Positions 7,024 through 14,055 of a stretch of DNA of 14,588 nucleotides are shown piece after piece (position 1 is the stretch's first letter; each line of letters starts with the position of its first letter). Both the position numbers and the translations under genes were made by a program. Source of the DNA: an uncultured Collinsella sp. (GTDB lineage: Bacteria > Actinomycetota > Coriobacteriia > Coriobacteriales > Coriobacteriaceae); NCBI GenBank assembly GCA_900555765.1, contig USMA01000005.1, forward strand, positions 1 to 14,588, read 5' to 3'. A model generated the notes under the pieces. That model did not search any database and had not been told where the DNA came from. It was given only the letters and a program-made list of their open reading frames with translations.

Positions 7024-9171
7024 TTACTTGCCCTGTACCATGGTGAGGGAGATCTTCTTGCGGTCGCGATCGACCTTTTCGACCCACACATTGACCGTGT
7101 CACCGACGCGCACGACATCGCTGGGGTGCTTGACAAAGCGGTTGGCCAGCTTAGAGATATGTACGAGGCCGTCCTGGTGCACTCCCACGTCGACGAAGGC
7201 GCCAAAGTCCACAACGTTGCGCACCGTGCCCTTGAGTTCCATGCCGGGTTCCAGGTCGTCGATGGAAAGCGCTGAGCGGCTAAAGACCACCTCGGGCGCA
7301 TCGTCGCGCGGGTCGCGACCGGGCTTCTTGAGCTCGTTGACAATGTCGATGAGCGTGAGGGTGCCGCAGTCCAGGTCGCTTGCCAGCGCCGAGATGCTGC
7401 CCAGGCGGCGCTCGATGTCGGGCACGCCGCCGCGGCTGAGCTCGCTGGCCCCAACGCCGGCGCGCTTCAGGACGGACGTGGCCACCTCGTAGCTCTCGGG
7501 GTGGACGCTTGTCGCGTCGAGTGGGTTCTTGCCGCCGCTAATGCGCAAAAAGCCCGCGGCGTTGAGATATGCCTTGGGTCCCAGCTTGGGGACCTTCTTA
7601 AGCTGGCGGCGATCGGTAAAGGCGCCGTTTTCCTCGCGGTAGGCCACGATATTCTTGGCCACGCTCGGCGTGATGCCCGATACGTATCCCAGCAGGCTCG
7701 CGCTTGCGGTGTTGACGTCGACGCCTACGCGGTTGACGACGTCCTCCACCACGTGGCCCAGAGTGCGCGAGAGCTCGGCCTGGTCAAGGTCGTGTTGGTA
7801 CTGGCCAACGCCGATGGACTGGGGCGGAATCTTGACGAGCTCTGCCAGCGGGTCTTGCAGGCGACGGCCCAGGCTCATGGCGCCACGCACGGTGACGTCC
7901 AGGTCGGGATATTCCTGGCTGGCGAGCTCGGAGGCGGAGTACACCGACGCGCCGGCTTCGTTAACGATGGTGTAGCGAAGGCTGGGCGCCTGCTCGGCGA
8001 TGAACTCCGAAACGACTTCCTCGGTCTCGCGGCTGGCGGTGCCGTTGCCGATGACGATGGTGTTGACGCTGTCCTTCTTGACGAGGCGGGCGAGCTCGCG
8101 CTTGGTGCCGGCGACGTCGTGGCGCGGCTTGGTGGGGTAGACCACGCCGTGGTCGAGCAGCTTGCCGGTCTCGTCCATGACGGCGACCTTGCAGCCGGTG
8201 CGGTAGCCCGGATCGAGCGCGAGCACGCGGGCGCCACGGACGGGGCGTGCCGAGAGCAGGCCCTCGAGATTCTTGGCAAAGACGTTGATAGCCTCGGTCT
8301 GGGCGCGAACGGTGAGTTTGGCGCGGGCCTCGCGCTCCAGCGAGGGGGCCATGAGGCGCTTGTAGCCGTCGGCGATGGCGGCATCGAAGACGGGCGCGAA
8401 TACGCCCTGGCGTCGGGGCCAACGGCTGCCGAGGCGTGCCGTGGCGGCGGCGCCGTCGACGTTCACGCGCACGCGGAGCTTGCCCTCGCGCTCGCCGCGG
8501 TTGATAGCCAGCACGCGGTGGTTGGGTATACGGCGCAGCGGCTCGTCAAAGTTGTAGTAGGGCTCGTAGGGGGTCTTCTCGGCGGGGTCTGTGGCTTCGA
8601 CGACGATATCGGCGGTGTTCTGCGTAAAGGCGCGCAGGTCGGCGACGTTCTCGGGGTCCTCGGCCACCGTCTCGGCCACGATGTCCGCCGCCCCGGCGAG
8701 CGCCTTTTCGGGCGTGTCGAAGCCGGCGTCCTCGTTGACGTAGGCCGCGGCGGCATCGAGCGCGCTGCCCTTGGCCGAGGCCTGCATGATGATCATGTTG
8801 GCAAGCGGCTCCAGGCCTGCCTCGCGGGCCTTCTGCGCGCGAGTCATGCGCTTTTTGCGGTAGGGCTTGTAGAGGTCCTCGACACGCTGGAGCTGCGTGG
8901 CCTCGCGAATTTGCTGCTCAAGCTCTGGCGTGAGTTTGCCCTGGGCGTCGATGAGCAGAATGACGTTCTCTTTGCGCTGCTCAAGATTGCGCAGGTAAGA
9001 CAGACGCTCGTCGAGTGCGCGCAGGGCGACGTCGTCCATGCCGCCCGTGGCTTCTTTGCGGTAGCGCGAGATAAAGGGGATGGTGTTGCCCTCGTCGATG
9101 AGCTTGACGGCTGCCTCGATGTTGGCGGCCTTAAGGTTGAGCTCGCGGGTGAGCTGGGCGATAAGATCCAT
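7024..9171 (-). CDS. tex: Tex family S1 RNA-binding transcription accessory protein
   Basis: Cytoplasmic nucleic-acid-binding protein of 715 aa (E. coli YhgF/Tex is about 770). Tex proteins bind RNA and DNA and affect transcription, stress tolerance and toxin expression in other bacteria; the exact role is not settled. Domains in order: a helical N-terminal Tex domain (about 1-200, with NTIPFISRYRKEATGGMDD), a YqgF/RNase H-like domain beginning near LALDPGYRTGCKVAV (317-331) and continuing through VIGNGTASRETE, helix-hairpin-helix repeats (about 485-545, NTASASLLGYVSGI and LGPKAYLNAAGFLRI), and a C-terminal S1 domain (about 640-712, GTVRNVVDFGAFVDVG). I chose the ATG at 9171 because AAGGAG lies 4-5 nt upstream and the conserved N-terminus starts there; a 44-residue longer reading is not supported. 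It is convergent with the transaldolase and stands alone. Confidence 0.96.
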   Translation of the reverse strand: MDLIAQLTRELNLKAANIEAAVKLIDEGNTIPFISRYRKEATGGMDDVALRALDERLSYLRNLEQRKENVILLIDAQGKLTPELEQQIREATQLQRVEDLYKPYRKKRMTRAQKAREAGLEPLANMIIMQASAKGSALDAAAAYVNEDAGFDTPEKALAGAADIVAETVAEDPENVADLRAFTQNTADIVVEATDPAEKTPYEPYYNFDEPLRRIPNHRVLAINRGEREGKLRVRVNVDGAAATARLGSRWPRRQGVFAPVFDAAIADGYKRLMAPSLEREARAKLTVRAQTEAINVFAKNLEGLLSARPVRGARVLALDPGYRTGCKVAVMDETGKLLDHGVVYPTKPRHDVAGTKRELARLVKKDSVNTIVIGNGTASRETEEVVSEFIAEQAPSLRYTIVNEAGASVYSASELASQEYPDLDVTVRGAMSLGRRLQDPLAELVKIPPQSIGVGQYQHDLDQAELSRTLGHVVEDVVNRVGVDVNTASASLLGYVSGITPSVAKNIVAYREENGAFTDRRQLKKVPKLGPKAYLNAAGFLRISGGKNPLDATSVHPESYEVATSVLKRAGVGASELSRGGVPDIERRLGSISALASDLDCGTLTLIDIVNELKKPGRDPRDDAPEVVFSRSALSIDDLEPGMELKGTVRNVVDFGAFVDVGVHQDGLVHISKLANRFVKHPSDVVRVGDTVNVWVEKVDRDRKKISLTMVQGK

Positions 9172-9253
9172 GGGACTCCTTGCGTTTAAGGTGCGTTTGC
9201 AGCACAGGGCTACCAAGGATACCACCCGTCCCAAAAGACTGTTTTTGGGGCCG

Positions 9254-9415
9254 CGCCACGAAAACGGTCTATCTACTACGTTTGAACCGTATGGGTCGAC
9301 CATCCCCCGGTTTTCCGAAAATACGCAAGCCGTCTACCTGCGGTTTTTATTTCGCGAAATTCTGTATGGTTAAGGGTGGTCGGTTAAACGTAGTAGATAG
9401 GCCCATTTCGTGGCG
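9254..9415. repeat. 162-bp MITE-like element with 30-nt terminal inverted repeats
   Basis: The left end 9254-9283 (starting CGCCACGAAAAC) and the reverse complement of the right end 9386-9415 match at 27 of 30 positions. The 15-nt inner block AAACGTAGTAGATAG is perfect. Pairing can continue inward by 5 more (AACCG 9285-9289 with CGGTT 9381-9385) past a single-base bulge. The interior holds a perfect 12-bp palindrome ATTTCGCGAAAT (9349-9360). No protein is encoded and I see no clear target-site duplication. It is either a non-autonomous mobile element or a large folding RNA/DNA structure. The pairing is visible; mobility is inferred. Confidence 0.65.
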
Positions 9416-9476
9416 AACGAATCAGGCTGAGGTGCAAAATGGCCCCCGCCCCAGAAAAATCGTCGGCAAGGTAGCA

Positions 9477-9510
9477 AAAGGCCCCGCGGGCAGGAGGCTG
9501 CTCGCGGGGC
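9477..9510 (-). terminator. Probable terminator downstream of the Gfo/Idh gene
   Basis: The 12-nt arms 9481-9492 and 9499-9510 pair with a single G-U, giving a very GC-rich stem (GCCCCGCG/CGCGGGGC at its base) and a 6-nt loop. Read on the - strand, the stem is followed by CTTTTGC (T4 at 9477-9480), a short U-tract. It lies about 75 nt beyond the Gfo/Idh stop codon. The T-run is short, so termination may be incomplete. Confidence 0.6.
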
Positions 9511-9583
9511 AAAGAAGAGGGGCTTGTTGGTGGCGGACCGAAGGGTTCGGCATGGGGTTTCTGCCGCGGCCCGCCCTAAAGCG

Positions 9584-10624
9584 TTACAGCTCGACGAGCT
9601 GGCCGGTCTCGGCGGCCTCCTTGATAGCGTTAAGCAGCGTGAGCGTCTTGACGTTATCGGCGGGGGTCACGACGGGCTCGACCTCGCGGCGGACGACCTT
9701 TACAAAGTGCTTGAGCTGCATCTTGTGCGGCAGCGCCGGGTCCACGGCCGGGATCTCCATCTGCAGCGGCTTGTGCCAGTTAGAGGCGCCGTCGTAGGAG
9801 AACTGGTGCAGGCGGGGCAGCGACAGGGCGCCCAAGGTTCCGCCGATAAAGTAGGCGTCGGCGTCGAAGGGACGGTACTGCGGGTCCTCGCGAGCGGTCG
9901 CCTCCCAGTTCCAGGGGCTGGCGGTGGCGTCGGAGATGGTCATGCTTGCGAGCGCGCCATCGGCAAAACGGACGTTGACCACGGCGGAGTCCTCGGTCTC
10001 AAAACCGCGGGCGGCGCTGGACTGCATACCCTGGACGGCAACGGGCTCGCCCAGCAGGTAGCGGAGCAGGTCGACGTCGTGCACCAGGTTGACCAGGATC
10101 GGGCCGGCGCCCTTCTTGCGGCGCCACTCGACGTCGAAATACTCGTCATTCTTATAGATCATGTAGTGGAAGCTCGACACGGTGAGCTTGCCCAGCTCGC
10201 CAGACTCGATGATCTCCTTGGCCTTGTTGACGAAGGGGTTGTGACGACGGTGCTGACCCACGAGCACGGGCACGCCGGCGGTCTCGGCCTCGGCGGCGAA
10301 GGCCTGGGCATCTTCCAGGTCGTTGGAGATCGGCTTTTCGACCAGCGGCACGATGTTGCGCTTTACGGCCTCGCGGGCAACGCCCAGGTGTAGGTCGTTG
10401 GGGGTGGCGATGATGACGGCCTCGGGCTTGACCTCGTCCATCATCTGGGCGGGATCGGTAAAGAACGGCACGCCGGCGGCCTCGGCCGTGGCGCGGGCGC
10501 CCTTAAAGGCGTCGGCGATGGCGACGAGCTCGGCCTCGGGCTCCTCGGTGACAAAGCGGATGTGGTTGCGGCCCATGGCGCCGGCGCCGATAACGGCAAT
10601 GCGGACGGGGTTGAGCTCAGACAT
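9584..10624 (-). CDS. Gfo/Idh/MocA-family NAD(P)-dependent oxidoreductase
   Basis: Cytoplasmic oxidoreductase of 346 aa, typical family length. Members oxidise or reduce hydroxyl groups on sugars, inositols, sugar acids and related compounds. The N-terminal Rossmann fold has VIGAGAMGRNH (11-21) for the dinucleotide, an acidic residue after the second strand (IADAF, D38), and IATPNDLHL. The signature VEKPIS (95-100, K97) ends the nucleotide half. The C-terminal half holds H182 and D185 in NLVHDVDLLRYLLG, the usual positions of the catalytic residues. AAGGAG sits 5 nt before the ATG. It is the last gene of the SDR-MFS-Gfo/Idh run, 69 nt after the transporter, with a hairpin in the gap. Co-occurrence with an importer and an SDR suggests a step in catabolism of an imported polyol or sugar acid. 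The substrate is not readable, so no gene symbol is given. Confidence 0.92.
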   Translation of the reverse strand: MSELNPVRIAVIGAGAMGRNHIRFVTEEPEAELVAIADAFKGARATAEAAGVPFFTDPAQMMDEVKPEAVIIATPNDLHLGVAREAVKRNIVPLVEKPISNDLEDAQAFAAEAETAGVPVLVGQHRRHNPFVNKAKEIIESGELGKLTVSSFHYMIYKNDEYFDVEWRRKKGAGPILVNLVHDVDLLRYLLGEPVAVQGMQSSAARGFETEDSAVVNVRFADGALASMTISDATASPWNWEATAREDPQYRPFDADAYFIGGTLGALSLPRLHQFSYDGASNWHKPLQMEIPAVDPALPHKMQLKHFVKVVRREVEPVVTPADNVKTLTLLNAIKEAAETGQLVEL

Positions 10625-10654
10625 TTCGACTCCTTAATACTGGTGACCGGTGGA

Positions 10655-10685
10655 ATGCGACAAAGGGGCTGTCCCTTTGTCGCAT
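10655..10685. repeat. Perfect 13-bp hairpin between MFS and Gfo/Idh genes
   Basis: ATGCGACAAAGGG (10655-10667) pairs perfectly with CCCTTTGTCGCAT (10673-10685) around the 5-nt loop GCTGT. It lies in the 69-nt spacer of two genes read in the same direction. On the - strand the stem is followed by ATTCCACC, with no U-tract, so it is not a standard terminator. It could protect the upstream mRNA end, mark a processing site, or be a copy of a short palindromic repeat. Confidence 0.7.
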
Positions 10686-10693
10686 CGGTAAAA

Positions 10694-11950
10694 CTAGGCG
10701 GACTTCTTCTTGCTGTCGGAGACCATCATGTAGACGGTGAGCACGACGGCGATGGCGGCGATCACAATAGCGCCGTAGAAGGACTGCTGGTAGGCGGCGC
10801 TGCCGGCCTCGGCGTGATACAGCACGGCGGTGATGGGCTGGCTGATCCAGGTGGAAGCGGCGTAGCCCAAAAACATGATGCCGTAGTTGACGCCGATGTT
10901 GCTGGTGCCGAAGGCGCCACCGGTGAGCGGCGGGTAGATGACGAGCAGGGCGCCAAAGCTAAAGCCGAGCAGGGCGAGCGCCACAAAGAACATGCCCTGC
11001 GTAAAGCTCATCGACATGATGACGAGTGCGACGATGGTGACGACAAGGCTGATGAGCAGCGACTTATAGGCGCCGAGCTTGTCGATGATCTGGCCAAAGG
11101 ACAGACGGCCAACCAGGTTGGCGCAGGTGTTGACGGAGACCACCACACCGCCGAGGGCGACGGCCGCGGCGCTCGTGGGGTCAGCGAAGAGCTGGACGGC
11201 GGCGATGGAGGCAACCTTGCCCACGAGCAGGGTACCCGCGGTGGCGGCAAAGGCGAAGGTGACGATGAGGACCCAGAAGCGCGGGGTCTTGACCATCTCG
11301 CCCGGGGTGAGGTCACCGAAGGTGCCGGCGTGCGCGCCGCCCTTTGGGGCCTCGAAGCCCTCGGGCAGCCAACCGGCCTCCGGGGCCTTCAGGAACAGGG
11401 CGGAGGCGGCGATCATCACAAAGAAGATGACGCCGAGCGCCTTAAGGGCGCCAAAGATGCCCAGGCTCGGGATGAGCAGCGAGGCGAGCACCGGGGACAG
11501 CACGGCGGGACCGGCGGTCGAAGCGGCCAGGGTGATGCCGGAGGCGAGGCCCTTCTTGTCGATGAACCACTTTTGGCCGGTGGTGAGCGCCGGGTTGTAG
11601 CCCAGGCCGTTGCCGACGGCGGCGACGAGCGAGAACCACAGGTAGAACTGCCACGGCTCGGTGACGGTGCCGGACATGAACCAGCCCACGCCGTAGCACA
11701 CGGCGGCGGCGATCACGACGTTGCGCGGGCCGATCTTATCGGAGATGCGGCCGGCGAAGATGCCCGTCACGGCCATGATGGTCTGAAAGACCGGGAAGGC
11801 CCAGGTAAGAGCGCTCGACCACTCGGGGTAGACGGCGAGCAGGTTCTTGCTCACGACGGAATACAGCGCGATGGAGCTGATGAAGAACATGGTGACGCAC
11901 GCGGCGGAAAGCACGACGGCGCGACCCTTGTTGGAGTTGGTGGAAGCCAT
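10694..11950 (-). CDS. MFS transporter, OFA (oxalate/formate antiporter-like) family
   Basis: Inner-membrane carrier of 418 aa with about 12 hydrophobic segments, the two six-helix halves separated by a cytoplasmic loop near residues 188-222. That loop contains APEAGWLPEGFEAP, resembling the PPxGW-type segment common in OFA-family carriers. The loop between helices 2 and 3 holds GRISDKIGPRN (67-77), a motif A variant, and the matching loop in the second half is GRLSFGQIIDKLG (281-293). Helix 11 begins VNYGIMFLGYAAS; at the place where OxlT carries its substrate-binding lysine I read Tyr363 by eye, so oxalate exchange is unlikely. The cargo is probably another carboxylate or hydroxylated compound handled by the flanking dehydrogenases. 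The ATG has only a modest site (AAAGAG) upstream. It lies 66 nt after the SDR gene, with a hairpin in the gap. Confidence 0.9.
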   Translation of the reverse strand: MASTNSNKGRAVVLSAACVTMFFISSIALYSVVSKNLLAVYPEWSSALTWAFPVFQTIMAVTGIFAGRISDKIGPRNVVIAAAVCYGVGWFMSGTVTEPWQFYLWFSLVAAVGNGLGYNPALTTGQKWFIDKKGLASGITLAASTAGPAVLSPVLASLLIPSLGIFGALKALGVIFFVMIAASALFLKAPEAGWLPEGFEAPKGGAHAGTFGDLTPGEMVKTPRFWVLIVTFAFAATAGTLLVGKVASIAAVQLFADPTSAAAVALGGVVVSVNTCANLVGRLSFGQIIDKLGAYKSLLISLVVTIVALVIMSMSFTQGMFFVALALLGFSFGALLVIYPPLTGGAFGTSNIGVNYGIMFLGYAASTWISQPITAVLYHAEAGSAAYQQSFYGAIVIAAIAVVLTVYMMVSDSKKKSA

Positions 11951-11973
11951 TGGACTCTTTCTGATCGATACGG

Positions 11974-12004
11974 GGGAGGAGCGGGCGTGTCCGCGGGGCC
12001 TCCC
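11974..12004. promoter_or_regulatory. GC-rich hairpin in the SDR-MFS spacer
   Basis: GGGAGG (11974-11979) pairs with CCTCCC (11999-12004), and inside it GCGG (11981-11984) pairs with CCGC (11991-11994) around a 6-nt loop, with unpaired bases between the two stems. It sits in the 66-nt gap between two genes read on the - strand and is not followed by a U-tract on that strand. A role in mRNA processing or in setting the expression ratio of the two genes is possible but only inferred. Confidence 0.4.
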
Positions 12005-12016
12005 TGTCAGGTTGGT

Positions 12017-12898
12017 TTACTGGTCAGTCGGCTTGGCGACGCCGGACTCATCGGACCAAAGCTCGACACCCTTGTTCTTGAGGTAGTTGTCGGCATAGGC
12101 GCGACGGCCGCCGGGCTTGGCGGTGAGGTCGCCCATCATGTTGGAGAAGCCGCCGTCGACCTTGATGGCGTCGCCGGTGGTAAAGTCCGAGCGCGTGGAC
12201 GCCAGGAACATGACGGCGTTGGCGATATCGCTGACCTCGCCGATGCGGCGCGTGGCGATCAGGCGGCTACGGCTCTTCTCGACCTCGGGGTCGGCGTAGA
12301 AGTTGGCCGACATGGGGGTCTTGACGAAGCAGGGCTCGACGCAGTTGGAGCGCACGCCGTAGGGACCCCATTCAGCAGCCAGCATCTTGGACATCATGTT
12401 GACGCCGGCCTTGGTGGAGCTGTACACGCCCGAGAACGTCTCGGGGGAGTGGCTGGCGACGGTCGAGATGTGCACCAGGCGGCCCTGGCCGGCCTTGATC
12501 ATCTCGCGACCAAAGCGCTGCGAGGTGATGAAGTAACCGGTGAGGTTGACGTTGAGCACCTGCTCCCAGTCGCTCAGCGGCAGGTCCTCCATGGCGGCGA
12601 AGCGCAGGATGCCAGCGGTGTTGACAAGGACGTCGACGCGGCCGAAGTCGGCGATGGTGGCGTCGACGGCGGCCTGAACCTCGGCCTCGTCGGTGGCGTT
12701 CATCTTGTAACCCTCGGCGTGGATGCCAAACTCGGCGGCGAGGTCGGCGGCTGCGGCCTTGACCTTTTCCTCGTCCAGGTCGAGCAGGACGACATTGGCG
12801 CCGTTGCGGGCGAACTCGCGGCAGATCTCGACGCCCATACCGCCGAGCGCGCCAGTCACGGCGCAGACATCGCCCTCGAGCTTAAGCCAGTTGCTCAT
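12017..12898 (-). CDS. Short-chain dehydrogenase/reductase (classical SDR)
   Basis: Cytoplasmic NAD(P)-dependent dehydrogenase of 293 aa, slightly longer than the usual 250-260 because of a C-terminal extension after the VDGGF motif (residues 247-251 onward; about 40 extra residues, with GGRRAYADNYLKNKG). The cofactor motif is TGALGGMG (15-22). D40 at the end of the second strand (VVLLDLD) favours NAD(H). The NNAG motif is NTAG (93-96). The active-site pair is Y159 and K163 in VYSSTKAG. At the position 13 residues before the tyrosine, normally Ser, there is Thr146 (ISTVAS), with Ser145 adjacent. It resembles gluconate 5-dehydrogenase/FabG-like SDRs, but the substrate is unknown. It is the first gene of the run and is divergent from the LysR regulator, which probably controls it. 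The ribosome site is a loosely placed AAGGGAAG. Confidence 0.92.
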   Translation of the reverse strand: MSNWLKLEGDVCAVTGALGGMGVEICREFARNGANVVLLDLDEEKVKAAAADLAAEFGIHAEGYKMNATDEAEVQAAVDATIADFGRVDVLVNTAGILRFAAMEDLPLSDWEQVLNVNLTGYFITSQRFGREMIKAGQGRLVHISTVASHSPETFSGVYSSTKAGVNMMSKMLAAEWGPYGVRSNCVEPCFVKTPMSANFYADPEVEKSRSRLIATRRIGEVSDIANAVMFLASTRSDFTTGDAIKVDGGFSNMMGDLTAKPGGRRAYADNYLKNKGVELWSDESGVAKPTDQ

Positions 12899-12924
12899 AG
12901 GAACTTCCCTTCTTGTGCCTCCCG

Positions 12925-12951
12925 GTGGGTCGCTCCCATTAACTGACCCAC
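12925..12951. promoter_or_regulatory. Inverted repeat in the SDR leader, candidate operator or 5' UTR hairpin
   Basis: GTGGGTC (12925-12931) and GACCCAC (12945-12951) form a perfect 7-bp inverted repeat with a 13-nt spacer, starting 27 nt upstream of the SDR start codon. It could be a transcription-factor site or a hairpin in the leader RNA close to the ribosome site. The function is inferred from position only. Confidence 0.4.
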
Positions 12952-12983
12952 GTGGTTTTCGCTGGTTATCGTATGCTTTGCAT

Positions 12984-13033
12984 TTGCGCAGGTGAATTGC
13001 ATATTTGTTAGAATGGCGTTAACCGTAGGTTTA
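12984..13033 (+). promoter_or_regulatory. Candidate lysR promoter and LysR-type binding site in the divergent spacer
   Basis: TAGAAT (13009-13014) is a good -10 box for the regulator. The best -35 candidate, TTGCGC at 12984-12989, has a long 19-nt spacing. Just downstream, TTAACC-GTA-GGTTTA (13019-13033) is an imperfect inverted repeat of about the size expected for a LysR-family T-N11-A site, and a second palindrome CTCAATTGAG lies at 13055-13064. On the - strand TACGAT-like words near 12967-12972 could serve the SDR operon. LysR regulators usually bind such shared divergent regions and repress their own gene, so the layout fits, but the exact sites are uncertain. Confidence 0.35.
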
Positions 13034-13087
13034 CACCGTGCGATGCAGTTAATTCTCAATTGAGCGCGTGACCTGCGAAAACAACCC

Positions 13088-13111
13088 CCCGTGGCGCCAT
13101 GTGGCCACGGG
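13088..13111 (+). promoter_or_regulatory. Hairpin in the lysR leader
   Basis: CCCGTGGC (13088-13095) pairs perfectly with GCCACGGG (13104-13111) around an 8-nt loop. It ends 9 nt before the ribosome site of the regulator. The loop contains the in-frame ATG at 13099 that would otherwise be an alternative start. Such a stem could influence translation; that is an inference. Confidence 0.45.
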
Positions 13112-13131
13112 TGCGAAAACGGGAGATTGAC

Positions 13132-14010
13132 GTGTACGATCGACGACTTGAGGCCATATCGGCCGCCGCGGAGCTGGGAAGCTTCTCGCGTGCGGCGGCA
13201 AAACTGCGCGTGTCGACTCCGGCGCTCGTCAAGCAGGTGTCGGGTTTCGAGGCCGAGTTCGGCATCACGCTGTTCGCACGCTCGCACTCGGGTGTCAAGG
13301 TGACACCGGCCGGCGCACTGCTGGTGGACGACGCGCGCTCAATCATGCGGCAGTCCGAGGACGCACTGCGCCGTGCCCGACGCGCGGCGGGCGATGGCGG
13401 CGCGGTGCGCCTGGGCGTGTCGATGATGTGCCCGGGGCGCCAAACGCTGTCGATGTGGTCGGGCATTCACGATCTGGAACCGTCGCTGCGATTTGAGATC
13501 GTGCCGGTAAGCGACCTCTACGACGAGCGCGAATCCGTCATGCGTAGCCTCGGTCGAGAGGTGGATGTGGTGCAGTCGAGTTTTTCGACCCCGCGCTGGG
13601 GCGATGCCTGCCAAAAGCTCCGCATTGTCAACGTGCCGTTTTATATCGACCTGCCGCGCACGAGCCCACTGGCGCGCAAGAATCACATTACGGTCGCCGA
13701 CTTGGAGGGTATGCGTCTGCGCGTGCTGCGCCACGGCAACGACGCCATGGACAGCCTGCGCATCGACCTTTTGGCCGACGGCGGCGTGGACGTGATCGAT
13801 GTGGATAGCTTCGACTTTGCGCTCTTTAACGAAGCCGAGGAAAAGGGCGACGCGGTGCTCACCTGTGGAGCGTGGTCGGGGGTGCACCCGGCCTTTGTGG
13901 GCGTGCCGTTCCTGTGCGGCCGCGAGGTACCGGTCTTTCTGCACTACCCGCTCGAGCCAACCCTGCAAGTCCAAAAATTCGTCAACGCCATGGCCCAACT
14001 CCTCAAGTAG
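13132..14010 (+). CDS. LysR-family transcriptional regulator
   Basis: Cytoplasmic DNA-binding regulator of 292 aa, the usual LysR length. The N-terminal winged helix-turn-helix covers about residues 1-60 (RRLEAISAAAELGSFSRAAAKL, then VSTPALVKQVSGFEAEFG and LFARSHSGVKVTPAG), followed by a linker helix to about 88 and an effector-binding domain (91-292). The effector domain is a divergent one, with GVSMMCPGRQ at its first strand. I chose GTG 13132 because GGGAGA at 13121-13126 is well spaced and the conserved DNA-binding domain starts at once; the in-frame ATG at 13099 adds 11 residues, has no ribosome site and sits in a hairpin loop. It diverges from the SDR-MFS-Gfo/Idh genes across 233 nt, so it most likely regulates them in response to their substrate. 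The inducer is unknown. Confidence 0.92.
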   Translation: MYDRRLEAISAAAELGSFSRAAAKLRVSTPALVKQVSGFEAEFGITLFARSHSGVKVTPAGALLVDDARSIMRQSEDALRRARRAAGDGGAVRLGVSMMCPGRQTLSMWSGIHDLEPSLRFEIVPVSDLYDERESVMRSLGREVDVVQSSFSTPRWGDACQKLRIVNVPFYIDLPRTSPLARKNHITVADLEGMRLRVLRHGNDAMDSLRIDLLADGGVDVIDVDSFDFALFNEAEEKGDAVLTCGAWSGVHPAFVGVPFLCGREVPVFLHYPLEPTLQVQKFVNAMAQLLK

Positions 14011-14020
14011 CCAAAAGAGT

Positions 14021-14055
14021 CCCGTCCCAAATTAGCTACCCTTTGCTACGGGTTT
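14021..14055. terminator. Weak hairpin between convergent lysR and GGDEF genes
   Basis: In the 43-nt gap, CCCG (14021-14024) can pair with CGGG (14049-14052), and TAGC (about 14033-14036) with GCTA (14045-14048), with an 8-nt bulge on the left side. On the + strand it is followed by TTT. It is a poor hairpin but the only candidate terminator between these convergent genes. Confidence 0.25.

Larger units (their letters stand above)
9172..9583. other. Gene-free stretch between tex start and the Gfo/Idh gene end
   Basis: I see no credible gene in these 412 nt. They hold the tex ribosome site and leader (9172 to about 9225), a small hairpin CCCAAAA/TTTTGGG (9230-9236 / 9243-9249), a palindromic element (9254-9415), and a hairpin at 9481-9510 that probably ends the Gfo/Idh transcript. 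Short frames crossing it carry no ribosome site and no known domain. I could not identify a convincing tex promoter. Confidence 0.75.

Noticed and set aside
7501-9189. A 562-codon open frame on the + strand opposite tex
   Set aside because: Low-complexity Gly/Val/Ala-rich composition, no domain and no ribosome site; tex on the other strand is clearly real over its full length.
9230-9249. CCCAAAA/TTTTGGG hairpin as a terminator
   Set aside because: No transcript is expected to end here on either strand, since it lies upstream of tex, and no U-tract follows the stem on either strand in a useful position.
10694-11950. Calling the MFS carrier an oxalate:formate antiporter (OxlT)
   Set aside because: Family resemblance is real, but the helix-11 lysine expected for oxalate binding appears to be Tyr363, and no oxalyl-CoA genes are nearby. 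Only the family-level name is supported.
12017-12898. Calling the SDR a bile-acid hydroxysteroid dehydrogenase, as known from Collinsella
   Set aside because: The sequence does not resemble the Collinsella 7beta-HSDH I can recall, and the neighbours suggest an import/catabolic unit. No evidence for a steroid substrate.
10562-12946. A 794-codon open frame on the + strand opposite the SDR, MFS and Gfo/Idh genes
   Set aside because: It is Gly/Asp/His-rich with no recognisable domain and spans three well-supported genes and their spacers on the other strand. It is a typical result of GC-rich codon bias, not a gene.
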